Assembly: GCA_029582165.1 (NCBI GenBank)
Contig: CM055888.1
Location: forward strand, 28,721,408-28,785,407
Length of the DNA stretch: 64,000 bases
Source: Portulaca oleracea
Taxonomy: Eukaryota; Streptophyta; Magnoliopsida; Caryophyllales; Portulacaceae
Reading direction: 5' to 3'
This document shows positions 11,347 through 23,650 of the stretch, piece after piece. Made by a program: the position numbers and the translations under genes. The notes beneath the pieces were generated by a model. It saw only the letters and a program-made list of their open reading frames with translations. It made no database searches and had not been told where the DNA came from. How positions within the stretch are numbered: position 1 is the stretch's first letter; each line of letters begins with the position of its first letter.

Positions 11347-12700
11347 TGTATGCTAGCTCACAAAGATTAGAGTATTGAACTAGAATGCATCATACAACTC
11401 ACATACACACCAGAATGACTGTAATAACAATAGCTAATTGGAAACAATTGGCTGGAATAGAAGACAACCCAATGAGGAAAATAAAGGATAGGCTTGCTTA
11501 CAGTTGATACAGACACACCACAACTGCAATCAAGGGCAAAGGACTATCACATTCATGCCTCTACAGATACACCAAAGCATGGATGATCAAGCACAGCTGA
11601 CACTTGCTGGATTCTTGCCAATATCCAGTGACAGGAGCTGATTTAACCAAGACTGAGAGTTGTAGGACACTCACAAACTTTCAGAGGTTCTAAGACACTT
11701 GAGAATACTATTGAATAAAACACTGATATCCTTTCATTGTTGAAAACTTCATAATATAAAGACTGCCTACAATTTGATTAGCAGTTGCTTAACATAAGCT
11801 AATCTACTTAATCTCCCTGATTTAATCTAATATACAAAGCTTTATAACAAGTACAAATGATTACATCCTAATAATCTCGAGTACAATTTGAAGAAAAATA
11901 AAAAGGAAAATGCTAGCTAAGCTCTGATTGGACCAAATGCCAAAAGAGTGGCAAAATGGACCAATGAGAGGTTTTCCTGCCTAAGGGGGTAAAAATAATG
12001 TTACTGAGGTAATTCCCGCGCAATTGCTAACCTGGAAATAATCTCAACAAGATAGACTTAGGCTGGAAAGGACCAAAATAACCCCTATGGACAGAAGGCA
12101 CAAGACTTAGCCACAGAACTAGGGTTCTGGAAAAACGTATAACAAACAACCCTGCTGGGATTGTTTGTTTTGGCACTTGAAACTTGCTGTTGCCATGCTT
12201 GAACATGCTGGGACTTGGTTTGGACTTGAAAATGGCATGACAAAGAACAAAAAACTCCTAAGGAACCTTGACTGAATCTTCCTCAATCAACAGATATGAC
12301 ATTGAGAAAGATTGATGCTTGGACTGTTGTTGCTGGGAACTGGATTTGGTCTGAATCACAAATGCTGCTGGGCTGGATGGCTGTAGGTGCCAAGACTTGC
12401 CTCACAAGTGTGTAACAAGCTTGGATGGATGCTGTTGGTGGGTTGGTGGATGCTGGTGAAGTTGTGAACCTCCTGCAAGGTAGCTGAACTGCTGAGTGAC
12501 ATGTTGAATGACCTGCTGTCCTTGCTGGGATTGGGAAGCCTGCTGTTTCTGTTGGAAATGCTTCCTTAGCTACTGAGTTTAGTAAATCAACATGGTCTCC
12601 TCTTTGTGCTACTGCTGAAAGTGCTGGTGAAGTTCCTATGGATGCCTCCTTTGTTGATGAAGCTGTTGCTGCTTCCTATTCTTCATGATGGTCTCCATCA
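11347..12700 (-). repeat. 3' LTR of element A
   Basis: Direct copy of 17205-18544, with TG..CA ends. It is rich in 'gctgctg' and 'ttgctggg' words in its right third. The last 25 bp also encode the end of pol, whose stop lies at 12676. Confidence 0.88.
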
Positions 12701-15300
12701 TTCTCCCTAGGTTGAGGAAAGTTTGTCCTTAAACTTGGAAGGTCTTCATCTGCTGGGTAGTATGGTCGAAGATCTGCTACATTGAATGTTGCTGAACCTC
12801 CATACTCTTTAGATAGGTGCAACCTATAGGCATTGTCTCCAATCTTCTCAAGCACTTCAAATGGTCCATCTGCTCTTGGTAGCAGCTTTCCCTTTCTTTT
12901 GTTGGGGATTCTGTCCTTCCTCAAGTGGATCCAAACTAAGTCTCCTGGCTGGAAAGTGACCTTCTTCCTGTGTTTGTTGGCTGATGTAGACACCTGCTCA
13001 ATATACTTGGCAATTTTCTCCTTCACTTGCTGATGAAGCTCCCTAATTTGATCTGCTCTTTTACCTACTTCAAAACTAAATTTGACAGAAGTAGTTAGTG
13101 GAACTAAATCCAAAGGGGAAATTGGATTTTTACCATAGACTACTTGAAATGGAGAGTAGCCCGTGGCCTTGGATGGTGCCTTGTTATAAGCAAACTCAGC
13201 ATGGGGCAAAAGTGTGTCCCATCCTGTTTTATGTATTTGAATCAGTGCTCTTAATAGGACTCCAAGTGTTCTATTAGTAACCTCTGTCTGTACATCAGTT
13301 TGTGGATAGCAAGTGGTGCTGTTCTTTAGCTGGGTGCCCAATTTCTTCCACAATGTAACCCAAAAATGGTTCAAAAACTTGGTATCCCTGTCAGACACCA
13401 TTGTTTTTGGCACTCCATGCAATCTTACAATCTCTTGGAAGAACAATTCAGCAACTCTGGTGGCTTCAAAAGTGGTGTGGCATGGTATGAAATGTGCCAT
13501 CTTTGAAAACTATCAACCACAACCATGATTGAATCCTTTCCTCTCTGAGTTCTTGGCAAACCCACAATAAAATCAAGATTGACATCTTCCCAAGGGCTAC
13601 TGGGAACTGGCAATGGTGTATATAAACCTTGTGGTAGGCTGTGTGACTTAGCCAACTGACAAATGTTGCACCTCTTCAATAGATGCTCCACATCTCTTCT
13701 AATCTTTGGCCAACTGTAATGCTCTTTTAACATCACCAAGGTCTTCTCAACTCCAAAGTGATCTGCTAGACTCCCCCTATGAATTTCTGAGATCAACAAC
13801 TCCCTGAAGCTACTCTTGGGAACACACAGTCTGTTTCCCTTGAACAAATAACCTTGGTCTATGTGATACAGACCCTGACGTTGCTGCTGGCACTTCTGGT
13901 ACACCTGCTTAAGGTTTTGATCCTCCTGATACAAAGCTTTCAAATGCTCAAAACCAACAATTCTAGAATCAAGTATATGAATCAACATATACCTCCTACT
14001 CAATGCATCTGCTCCTTTGTTCAACACTCCTGATTTGTGGTGGATCATGAACTCGACCCAAGCAGCATGCCTGGTGTTGAGCTTGTGCTGTCCTTGAATG
14101 AACTTCAAGGCTTCATGATCACTGTGTAGAATGAACTCTGCTCCAATAAGGTAGTGTCTCCAATGTTGAAGAGCTCTAATGATGGCATAGAACTCTTTGT
14201 CATAGGTGCTGTACTTCCTCTTTGCATCATTCAACTTCTCACTGAAATAGGCAACTGGCTTGCCCTCTTGGGTCAATACTGCTCCTATGCCAACTCCTGA
14301 AGCATCACATTCTACCTCAAAAATTTTGCTGAAGCTGGGTAGTGCTAGAACTGGTGCTGAAGTAAGCCTCTCCTTGACTTCTTCAAAGGCTTTCTGGGCT
14401 GCTGTTGTCCAAATAAAGGACTTCCCTTTTACCACTTCAGTCATTGGGGTCAAAATGGTGCTGAAATTTTTGACAAATCTTCTGTAAAATGAAGCCAGGC
14501 CATGTAAGCTCCTGACTTGCTGAATAGAAGTGCGCACAGGCCACTCCTTAGCTAATTGCCTTGATCTTCTCCTCATCAACTTGGATACCTGCTGCTGTGA
14601 CAATGTACCCCAAGAAGTTCACTTGCGATGTAAAGAAGTGACACTTCTTGAGATTTCCAAACAACTGCTCCTTGCTCATAATTTCTAAAACCTCCTGCAA
14701 ATGCTTGATATGCTCTTGCTCAGACCTGCTATAGACAAGAATATCATCAAAGTACACAACAACACTCTTGCCTATGAGTGGTTTCGGGACCTGATTCATG
14801 AGTCTCATGAATGTAGATAGGGCATTAGTCAGGCCCAAAGGCATGACCAACTATTCAATCAAAACTCCCTTAGTCTTGAATGCTGTTTTCCACTCATCTC
14901 CCTCATACATCCTTATTTGATAATATCCACTCCTCAAATCTGTCTTAGAAAAGATTGCTGACCCATGTAACTCATCCAACATATCTTCAAGCCTAGGTAT
15001 TGGGTACCTATACTTGATTGTGATCTTGTTAATAGCCCTGCAATCTATGTACATCCTCTGACATCCATCCATTTTAGGCACTAACAAGGCTGGTACTGCA
15101 CGTGGACTCAGACTTTCCCTAATCATTCCCTTTTCCAACAACTCATCCACCTGCCTCTATATCTTATTGGTATCTGCTGGTGTCATCCTATAAGCTGGCT
15201 TATTAGGCAACACTGATCCAAGCTCTAGGTCAATTTTGTGTTGGATATCCCTTTTTGGTGGCAAACCAGGTGGCATTTCATCAAGAAACACATGCTGAAA
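12676..15300 (-). pseudogene. pol of element A (RT-RNase H-integrase), broken
   Basis: Reverse transcriptase is read in two pieces. 14851-15150 has [14 protein letters not shown]; 14548-14850 has the catalytic box YFDDILVYS near 14743-14754. A TAG stop (14851-14853) sits where the family normally has tryptophan before LVMP. A second in-frame stop lies near 15158. A frameshift near 14550-14600 separates RT from RNase H. RNase H shows VECDASGVGIGAVL, DKEFYAII and HSDHEALKF. Integrase shows the zinc-binding H..H..CNIC (13680-13800) and the core DFIVGLP. A second frameshift near 13500 splits the core; the frame continues in 12676-13500 with MVSDRDTKF and the C-terminal strand DNAYRL. The ORF ends inside the 3' LTR. 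It cannot make a working polymerase. Confidence 0.9.
12701..12714 (-). other. Polypurine tract of A
   Basis: The minus strand reads aacctagggagaa immediately before the 3' LTR start, within the last codons of pol. Confidence 0.5.
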
Positions 15301-17144
15301 CTATTGAAGTAAGGGTAGGAATAAGGGGTGGTTATTTTGTGGGGCTGGGGTTTCTTCAAGGTCTAGAAGGATTAAATCTCTTTGTGTGCTAAACTCATGA
15401 TGACCAGATAAAAGCAACACATAAAGACTAGGTTCAAGACACAGGTTCTTGGATTTCTTGGCTAACTGTGAGGGTTTCATGGGGGTAAGAATGATCTTTC
15501 TGTGGTTCATGATAAAGGTATATGTATTGGCTCTACCACACTGACTCACTGATCTATCATACAACCAAGGTCGACCCAAAAGGAAATGACATGCATCCAT
15601 TGGTAAAACATCACACCAGACCTCATCTTTGTATGACTGCCCAATTGAAAAACTAACAAGGCATCTAGTAGAGATTTGGATACCTTTCCCTAAGCTGAGC
15701 CACTGAATGGTGTATGGAGCTGCGTGGGGCTTGGATGCTAGGCTTAGCTTCTTCACCACGGTGCTGGAGGCTGCATTGGTATAGCTCCCACTGTCTACAA
15801 TCATAGAGCATACCTTCCCTCCAATGGTACACCTTATATGAAAGATATTCTCCCTCTGCTCTTCTGCTTCTTGTACTGTTGAGCTACTTAGAACTCTCCT
15901 GATCACAAGCATTTCTCCCTTATCTGGACCTTCTTCTATAGCATCATCATCATAAACTGGATTATGTTCAGGCTCTTCATAATCTTGTTCTTCTCCATGC
16001 ACATGTTCAGGATCAATAAACAAAGCTGCTTGGTACTCAACAAGAGTAACCATTCTCTTGTTTGGACATTCTGAGGTAATGTGCCCTAGTCCTTGACACA
16101 TGAAACACCTTCTCTCTGGGTAGGTTCTGCTGATAGGGGCTGGGGTTCTTTGTGGAGAATTTTGTGGCTGATTTTGTGGGGGTCTTGGGGTTGGATTTCT
16201 GGCTTGAGGTGGGGGTGGATAGGATCTTTGTGGGGGATTGTAGGGTTTGTAAGGATTTGGCTTAGCTGGGGCATAAGGTTTGGCTGGGTATCTGCTGCTG
16301 TACTCTTTCACTCTAGCCTTCTTCTGTTGCTCCACTTTATGAGCTAAAGAGCTTAACTCATCAAGTGAATCATAAACCTACAGCTCAACAACATTCTTGA
16401 TACTTTCATTTAGACCTGCAAGAAATCTGATATAAGTTTGCATTTCATTCTCTTGCATATTACACTTCCAAAGCAAGTGGTCAAACTCCTTAGTATAGTC
16501 TTCCACAGATTTGTTTCCCTGTGCTAAATGTTGTAGCTTGAAGTAGTTTTCCTTCATATAGTTATCTGGAAGGAACTTCTCTTTCAGTTTCTGCCTCATC
16601 TCATTCCAAGTGCTCACCCTGTCTTCTCCAATCTCCATTTTCCTTCTCTACAGATTAGTCCACCAAGTAGAAACATATCTTTTTAGTTTTAAGGCTACTA
16701 GCTTCACCTTATTCTCTTCTGAAACCTCCTTCAGGTCAAAAACCCTTTCTACTATCTGCAACCAATCTAGGAAAATATCAGGATCTAACTTCCCTGCATA
16801 CTCAGGTATATCAATCTTGAAATCTAACTTCTCTATCCTCCTGTCTTCCCTCCTTTCTTCCATCTCACTGTTTCCTTCTGGTTCACTAATCCTAGGTGAT
16901 CTTCTAACTCTTCTCCTTCTGTGTGTAGGTCTAGGACATCGACCTCCTTTCCCTGTCATACTAAAAGGATTCTTACCTTCTCATTCATCCATCTCTTCAT
17001 CAGTCTCCCTATTTAACTCATTTCTATGCAATCTCATATAATACTGCAATTGCTCACTCAAGAATTTCATTTTCTACTCTACTTCTTATTTTTCTTTTAA
17101 GGTCTGTTCTAAGACTTCCTGTGGTGTTTTGCTAGTGCCGGCCA
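15301..17144 (-). pseudogene. gag and protease of element A, broken
   Basis: The start is taken at the ATG at 17144-17142, the first after the PBS and leader. In-frame stops follow soon after it. The Gag core (16378-16959) includes FLDWLQIVERVFDL and WNEMRQKLKEKFLP, typical of the gypsy Gag matrix/capsid region, and is interrupted by a stop near 16648. A proline-rich stretch is followed by one zinc knuckle (CFMCQGLGHITSEC, CX2CX4HX4C) near 16080-16130. Protease follows with IVDSGSYTN (catalytic D-S-G, near 15790) and LLGRPWLYDR near 15560. A stop at 15301-15303 separates this 344-residue ORF from pol, which continues in the same frame, as expected for a single Gag-Pol polyprotein. Confidence 0.85.
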
Positions 17145-17186
17145 TTTCAAACTATACAAACAACACACTCTAAGATGGAACACAAT

Positions 17187-17198
17187 GCTCTGATACCA
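17187..17198 (-). other. Primer binding site of A (initiator tRNA-Met type)
   Basis: The minus strand reads tggtatcagagc, 6 bp inside the 5' LTR. Confidence 0.85.
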
Positions 17199-17204
17199 AG
17201 ATGA

Positions 17205-18544
17205 TGTATGCTAGCTCACAAAGATCAGAGTACTGAACTAGAATGCATCATACAACTCACATACACGGAATGATCAGAATAACAATAGCTAATTGGAAAC
17301 AATTGGCTGGAATAGAAGACAATCCAATGAGGAAAATAAAGGATAGGCTTGCTTACAGTTGATACAGACACACCACAACTGCAATCAAGGGCAAATGACT
17401 ATCCATTCATGCCTCTACAGACACACCAAAGCACGGATGATCAAGCACAGGTGACACTTGCTGAATTCTTGCCAATATCCAGTGACAGGAGCTGATTTAA
17501 CCAAGACTAAGAGTTGTAGGACACTCACAAACTTTCAGAGGTTCTAAGACACTTGAGAATACTATTGAATAAAACACTAATATACTTTCATTGTTAAAAA
17601 CTTCAGAATATAAAGACTGCCTACAGTTTGATTAGCAGTTGCTTAACATAAGCTAATATGCTTAATCTCCCTAATTTAATCTAATCTACAAAGCTTTAAA
17701 ACAAGTACAACTGATTACATCCTAATAATCTCGAGTACAATTTGAAGAAAAATAAAAAGGAAAATGCTAGCTAAGCTCTGATTGGACCAAATGCCAAAAG
17801 AGTGGCAAAATGGACCAATGAGAGGTTTTTCTGCCTAAGGGGGTAAAAATAATGTTACTGAGGTAATTCCCGCGCAATTACTAACCTGGAAGTAATCTCA
17901 ATAGGATAGACTTAGGCTGGAAAGGACCAAAATAACCCCTATGGACAGAAGGCACAAGACTTAGCCACAGAACTGGGGTTCTGGAAAAACGTATAACAAA
18001 CAACCCTGCTGGGATTGTTTGTTTTGGCACTTGAAACTTGCTGTTGCCATGCTCGAACATGCTGGGACTTGGTTTGGACTTGAAAATGGCATGAAAAAGA
18101 ACAAAAAACTCCTAGGGAACCTTGGCTGAATCTTCCTCAATCAACAGATATGACATTGAGAAAGACTGATGCTTGGACTGTTGTTGTTGGGAACTGGATT
18201 TGGTCTGAATGACCAATCTTTGTGATTTGGATGGTCGTAGGTGCCAAGACTTGCCTCACAAGTGTGTAACAAGCTTGGATGGATCTTTGTTGGTGGGTTG
18301 GTGGATCTTTGGTGAAGTTGTGAACCTCTGTGGGTATTTGAGTGACATCTTTGAATGACTCTTGTCCTTCGGGATTGGGAAGCCTGTTGTTTCTGCTGGA
18401 AATGCTTCCTTAGTTACTGAGTTTAGTAATTCAACATTGTCTCCTCTTTGTGCTGCTGCTGAAAGTGCTGGTGAAGTTCCTATGGATGCCTCCTTTGCTG
18501 ATGAAGCTGCTGCTGCTTGCTGTTCTTCATGATGGTCTCCATCA
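17205..18544 (-). repeat. 5' LTR of element A
   Basis: Direct copy of 11347-12700. Several 'gctg' words of the left copy are replaced by 'tctttg' or 'cttcgg' here (18225, 18285, 18310, 18350), an oddly localised set of differences. Confidence 0.88.
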
Positions 18545-19467
18545 ACTTGATTTTGAGCAGGTGAGTGGTTGAGGGGTTCTAAATGGGGTCTCTTTATTTA
18601 CCCATAGTAGCTGCATCTTCGTCATCTTCAACAAACTTCTTTCTCTCTCATCATTCTCCCTCGACTTTTCTCTCCATAACCGATCACTCTGCCCTAGTTG
18701 TGTCTGGCATACCGCCAGGTATTCCAGTGGTCTGAGCCTCCATTTCCGACAGTTTGTGGCGCTACTACCTAAGCCCCCACCGCCGAGCATACCGCTAGGT
18801 ATTCTGGTCGGTTGAGACCGATTTTCGCCGGTGACAGTTTCAAAGTCAGACATGAAAAGTGGTCGGGTCGTAGCATACCGCCAAGTATTCCTCTAATCGA
18901 GCTTGAATTTGAGTTTTTACATACCTCCATTTTTGTTGTGACGCTGCAGGTCATGAATTTTTGAACTCGGACCTGAATTTGAAACCAAAAAATAGCAGGT
19001 ATAAACGACGGGAACACGCTGAGTTTGGGCTTAGATTTGGATGCATACCGCCAGGTATGTAATTTGACTGGGTCGCACTCGGTGGTGAAATTCACCATTT
19101 TTGACTTCGAGCTTCAAGGTTACTGAAAACCGCATGTATGTTCGAATTTTGTGCTCAATTTTCTCTTTTTTTTTTTGAAATTTGGCATTTTCTTGCGCCG
19201 AATTGTTTTTTTTTTTTGCGAAACCCGGGTCTAACCTATACCTGATGGTATGGTGTTGGGTCATCCTTTGCAGGACCCGGATCCGACCTATACTTAACGG
19301 TGTGGGCACGGGTTTACCTATTTTCTTAACACCCAAATCTGAACCCAAACCTACAAGTATGGGCTCAGGTTTGCTCGTTTACCGTCCAGGCAGTTTCGGG
19401 TTAACTTATGGCCCAAATTGCCTTAGGTCTTGAATTTGATCGTGGTTTGAGGATTTGGCTTGGCCTC
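18545..19467 (-). other. Interior of H with five or more dyad motifs
   Basis: Non-coding sequence between A and the Athila mosaic. It carries ATACCGCCAGGTAT or close variants at 18709-18722, 18789-18802, 18875-18888, 19045-19058 and 19238-19251. These match the motif in the H LTRs, which ties the segment to H. ORFs here lack any family motif. A T-rich run lies at 19204-19217. Confidence 0.65.
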
Positions 19468-20765
19468 TGATAAGTGCTTATTGTGACTAAATTTTTAGGG
19501 GATTTTAATAGTGGATTATGGATATTTTTAATTGCGAATCTTGATTTATATCCCAATTTCCCAATTACGCTTGGTGTTGTTGTTTTTGATGAAAACTTGT
19601 AGGTTTGGGGCCAAAACACCAGCATTTCCTCAACTTTTCGCACGATCAAATACACCATGGGCCTTCACTACAAACAACCAGAACATGGTACGAATTTCAG
19701 AAGCATCGGAGCGGAACTTGGCCACCCAGCGACCACCATAGACTAACCGTGGTGAAGACCACGAACCATGGTGGGTCCGTTTATGCGTGGCTGCATTTTG
19801 TTTCTCAAGAGAAAAGAGGAGAAGACGATAGTTTTTTCGAGGGGTTCATCATTCATTCATCAAGAAAGAGAGAAGTTCCAAAACCCTTCCATGACGACTC
19901 CTCTTCCCAACTCCATCAAGATTCAAGATTGAATCAAACTAAGAGAGGCAAGAATCGAGATTCGAGAAGAAAGTAACGGCATTCGCGGAGAAGATTCCTC
20001 CCTGGGATCGAAAGACTCAATGAGACTCTCTTTACAGTTTGTCTATTCTTTTCGTATTCTTTTTGATGTTTGACTATCATGTTGGGAACTTGTTTATTGC
20101 TTTCATTGACTATGAGTGAGTAGATTCTTAGTATTCTTGGGTTTTGCAATCCGAAACAATGTAGTTTGATTGGATTTCATGGTTTGTGCTTGAATTCTCG
20201 TTTCGAATCAATAGAAGGTAGTGTTCTTGATTGTAAGGCCTTAAATGCTTGTGATTTTAGATTAATCTGAGAAGTACTGAAAGGTGAATTAGAATAATCT
20301 GACTACCAACCTTTCTACCTAGTTTTGTGAAATTTGAAAAAAGAATAGCAAACTAGGGAATCACTTTGATAGCCGGATAATTTGAGACCTTCAACTTTGA
20401 TTAACTTCAAAAGCATACGAAAGTTGTTTGTTAGGTTAATTAGAGTAATTCTATTGAGCATCGAAAGAGCGGTAGAATTCATGTGGTTATCGATTCTTGA
20501 TTCGATAGATTAAATAATTGCACAAACAGGGTTTTATTAGTCAAACTCGTTGCTAGGTAAGCAATTCCCTGAAAGTCTTTCTTCCTTAATATAATCCTAG
20601 ATAAATTTCCCGACTTTATTAGTCATATTTATTAAAACCTTCAAAAACCAAACCCCAATTAACTTAGCAATCAAGTAGAGGGCTAGTTCATCGCGTTGCT
20701 AACTGAGTCCCTGTGGGATTGACCTTGACGTGCTACAACGTACCCGTGCGCTTGCGCCCCTGTCA
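19468..20765 (+). repeat. 5' LTR of Athila-type element B1
   Basis: Starts TGATAAGTGCTTATTG and ends ..CCCCTGTCA, followed after 5 bp by a tRNA-Asp type PBS. No second copy is present in the window, so the start is inferred from TG and from the end of H-type sequence. It has dyads near 19748-19763 (cgtggt-gaag-accacg) and the palindrome accatggt. The end of the LTR or leader ('gagtccctgtgggattgacc') is typical of Athila elements. Confidence 0.55.
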
Positions 20766-20770
20766 AGTTT

Positions 20771-20789
20771 TCGGCGCCGTTGCCAGGGA
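20771..20789 (+). other. Primer binding site of B1 (tRNA-Asp type)
   Basis: Reads tcggcgccgttgccaggga, one or two bases away from the usual Athila PBS, which is complementary to tRNA-Asp. Confidence 0.8.
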
Positions 20790-22709
20790 CTCTGTCCCTA
20801 GCAGCCAAAAACGAATACTCTCGGATTGACTAAGTTGTTTTCTTTTTCTTTTTATTTTGATTTTCCTGTTTTTACTGCGTTGGTGTTTTTGTTTTTGTTC
20901 TTGCTAGTTTTCTTGGTGTATGCAAAAAACTTCGGAGTTCGAGTTCGATCTTGAGATTGAACATACTTTTCGCTCCAAGAGAAAGAGGCAAAGACTAGAA
21001 GAATTTAGTTGGAAACAAGGAGCAATGCCCGCGTAAGAGTTTGAAATCGCCGAGGAAAAAAGAGAACTTTTGGCCATTATGTGACTCCGAACGTCACCGA
21101 CCCTCCAACGACCATCAATGTTCGGAATGTAGAGGCGAACGACTTTGAGCTGAAGAATTCTCTCATTAGTTTAGTGCGAGCTACGCCCTTCCGTGGTCTC
21201 CCTAGCGAGGATCCCAACAGATACCTTCGCATCTTTCGTCAAGTATGCGACACTTTCAAAGCCAATTGAGTCTCGCCTGATGCAATCAAAATGTGGTTGT
21301 TTCCATTTTCACCCGAGGAGAGAGCATGGGAGTGGCTAGACTCCCTTTCGGCGAATTCCACAAACACATAGTGTTTTCTTGGCAAAGTACTTCCCACCAA
21401 GCAAGTTGACGAGCTAAAGGAATCAAATCTCCACCTTTGCTCAGGAGCCGGATGAGACTTTGTATGAAGCATGGGAGAGATTCAAGGACTTGCTTCGCCA
21501 GTTCCTGCAGCATGGATTTGAGCCATGGGTCCCCATTCAAGCCTTTTACAATGGGGTAGATGATAAATTGAGGGCTACCATCCTTGCTGCAGTTGGAGGG
21601 AATATCATGAGCAAGATTATGGATGAGTTGCACAACCTGATCGATCAAATGGCATTGAACAACTACTAGTGGTCAAGATCCCGTTCCAAGAGGACGAAAG
21701 GTAAGTATTCTGTTGACGCCATTACTCTTTTGTCTGCTAAGCTAGATGTTAATAATTGTAAGATGGAGAAGACGCATATGAATGATTCCCCTCTCCTCTA
21801 TGTACTTCCTGCAATTCTTTTGAGCATGAGACTTTATATTCTCCTAATGTGGTGGGTAGTAGTGTGCAACCTGACCAAGCCAAATTTGTTGGAAACCCTA
21901 CCCAAAGACTTTCTTTTGACCCATATTCCAATACATTCAACCTCGGTTGGAGAAATCACTCCAATTTGTCTTATCCAAACAACAACCAAATGGGTCCCCC
22001 ACAAGGACAAAAGCCTCCCGCTTGAAATTACCAAAGATCACCTCAAGACCTAGCATACAAAGCCCCTCAAAAGCTATGATCTTGTCCAGTAAAAGCAACT
22101 TGAGCATCAACAAAGACAAGATGCGATGATTAAGGCCTTAGCTACTAAAGTTGACCTTTTATCTACCCTCAACCAGATGCTTGAAACCAAGTTGCTATCT
22201 AATCTGGTACTTTCACTACCCCTTCGGGAGTGATTCCTGGACCATTTGTTCCCGACCCTAAGGATTAATGTAATGCCATAGTTTTGAGGAGTAGTACGGA
22301 AATTCAGGGACCAAGCACGACAAATGCTAAGCATTGGGGGGGGGGGGGGTTGAGTGAGATGACTGCTGAGAAAGAAGGTGAGAAAGAGAAAGACCATGAG
22401 AATGAGACAACCAATGAGGGGACGAAAATCCCTCCACCACCTCCACCTTCACCACCAAGAGTGTATCCACTTCCATTCCCCTCAAGAGTTGCTAAGTCTA
22501 AAGTTGATGTTCAATTTGGAAACTTTCTTGGTATGTTGAAGAAGTTAAATGTGAATGTTCCTTTTCTTGATGATTTGTCACAAATGCCCCTGTATGCTAA
22601 GTCCTTGAAGGAGATTCTCCCCAAGAAAAGAAAGATTGATGATTGTGAGGCAATTTCATTGAGTGAGGAGTGTAGCTTTGTGGTTCTAAATAAGCTCACT
22701 CCAAAGTGA
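20790..22709 (+). pseudogene. gag of Athila B1, broken
   Basis: A leader (20790-21080) precedes the Gag core. At 21081-21269 it reads NSLISLVRATPFRGLPSED and is stopped by TGA at 21267. The next frame shows MWLFPFSPEERAWEWLDSL (about 21290-21345). After a frameshift, 21460-21669 has MYEAWERFKDLL and IQAFYNGV, the classic Athila Gag. A stop follows near 21668. The C-terminal part (22284-22709) holds an acidic/proline stretch and LNVNVPFLDDLSQMPLYAKS, the segment that normally leads into protease. A G14 run lies at 22336-22349. No zinc knuckle could be read in the damaged middle (21700-22280). Confidence 0.85.
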
Positions 22710-23472
22710 TCCCGGGAGCTTCACAATTCCTTATGGCCTAGGAAGTATGAACATTGATTGAGCCTTGTGTGATGTGGGCTCAAGTGTGAGCATGATGCCT
22801 TTTTCCTTGTACAAGAGACTGGACATAGGAGAGTTGAGACCTACCGCCATGTCACTCTAAATGGCCGATCGTTCTGTTAAGTACCCAATGGGTATTTTAG
22901 AGGACTTTCCTCTCAAGGTAGGTGATTATTATATGCCCGTGGATTTTGTAATTCTTGAAATGGTCGAGAACACCCGTACCCAAATCATTTTGGGAAGACC
23001 ATTCCTTGCCACAGTTGGGTGTATAGTTGATGTGCAAAAGGTTAAAATGAGTTTAAAACTAGGGAAGCATGAGGTAGAATTTGATCTATTTCATGAACAT
23101 GTGCCTGATAATGTTTCTTCATGTTGTGGTGTTGATATGGTTCGAAGTGATGAGTTTGTTGCAACTCCCATGGTGAGTGTCATGGATCCTTGTTTGAAAT
23201 TTTTTCTTAAAGGCCATGGACTTGGTGACGTGACAGATTGGGTGCATGTTATTGAACCTGAACCTAACATCATCGAGAACATGCCTTACCATACTAATGA
23301 GGGTTCAATGAGAGAGTTTTGTAGGTTTCACTTAAGGATGCCTTCAAATGCTGAGGAAGGTGATCAATTTGACCCCAACTGGTGGGTGAGGTTTCAAGAT
23401 TCAGAGGGAACACGGGCTGATGGTGACCCAAACAATTGTGGCCATGATATTGTGAGTTATCCTCCTGGATGA
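22710..23472 (+). pseudogene. Protease plus spacer ORF of B1
   Basis: Retropepsin-like segment: CDVGSSVSMMPFSLYKRL near 22766-22820 (catalytic D-V-G-S in place of D-L-G-A). Stops at 22756 and 22859 flank that part. Then an open stretch (22861-23472, 203 residues) has MADRSVKYPMGILEDFPLKV and ILGRPFLATVGCIVDV. After residue ~80 it becomes an acidic, unfamiliar tail (GLGDVTDWVHVIEPEPNIIE, PNWWVRF). RT should follow, but the sequence goes straight to the non-coding 'gcgcttcttgggaggcaacccaag' block at 23500. RT, RNase H and integrase are therefore absent. Confidence 0.8.
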
Positions 23473-23650
23473 GGTAAGTATGGTTTAACTAAAGACGGTA
23501 AACTAGCGCTTCTTGGGAGGCAACCCAAGCTTTACTTGCTTTGTTTTGTTTTAGTGTGTTTTATTTTGTTTTGGTTGCTAAAACCCCTCATGTAATGAAT
23601 GCTTTAAGAGGTGTGTGTTTGGATTGTCATTACAAGTGTGTTTGGTACAT
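23473..23650 (+). other. Non-coding tail of B1
   Basis: Includes the Athila-type 'cttcttgggaggcaacccaag' small hairpin (about 23507-23530) and a T/G-rich stretch. No polypurine tract precedes the following LTR, so that LTR is probably not the 3' LTR of B1. Confidence 0.55.

Larger units (their letters stand above)
11347..18544 (-). mobile_element. Ty3/gypsy element A, nested in H
   Basis: Direct LTRs lie at 11347-12700 and 17205-18544 (TGTATGCTAG...CTCCATCA). The PBS complement is at 17187-17198, with gag-PR-RT-RH-IN between, all on the minus strand. The domain order PR-RT-RH-IN and an integrase tail of the 'PRADGPFEVLEKIGDNAYRL' type place it in Ty3/gypsy, probably a chromovirus, although I could not read a chromodomain. 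The 5-bp flanks (tagca, acttg) do not match. At least four inactivating lesions are present. The LTRs differ in the G/C-rich part near 12370-12520 compared with 18210-18370. Confidence 0.88.
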
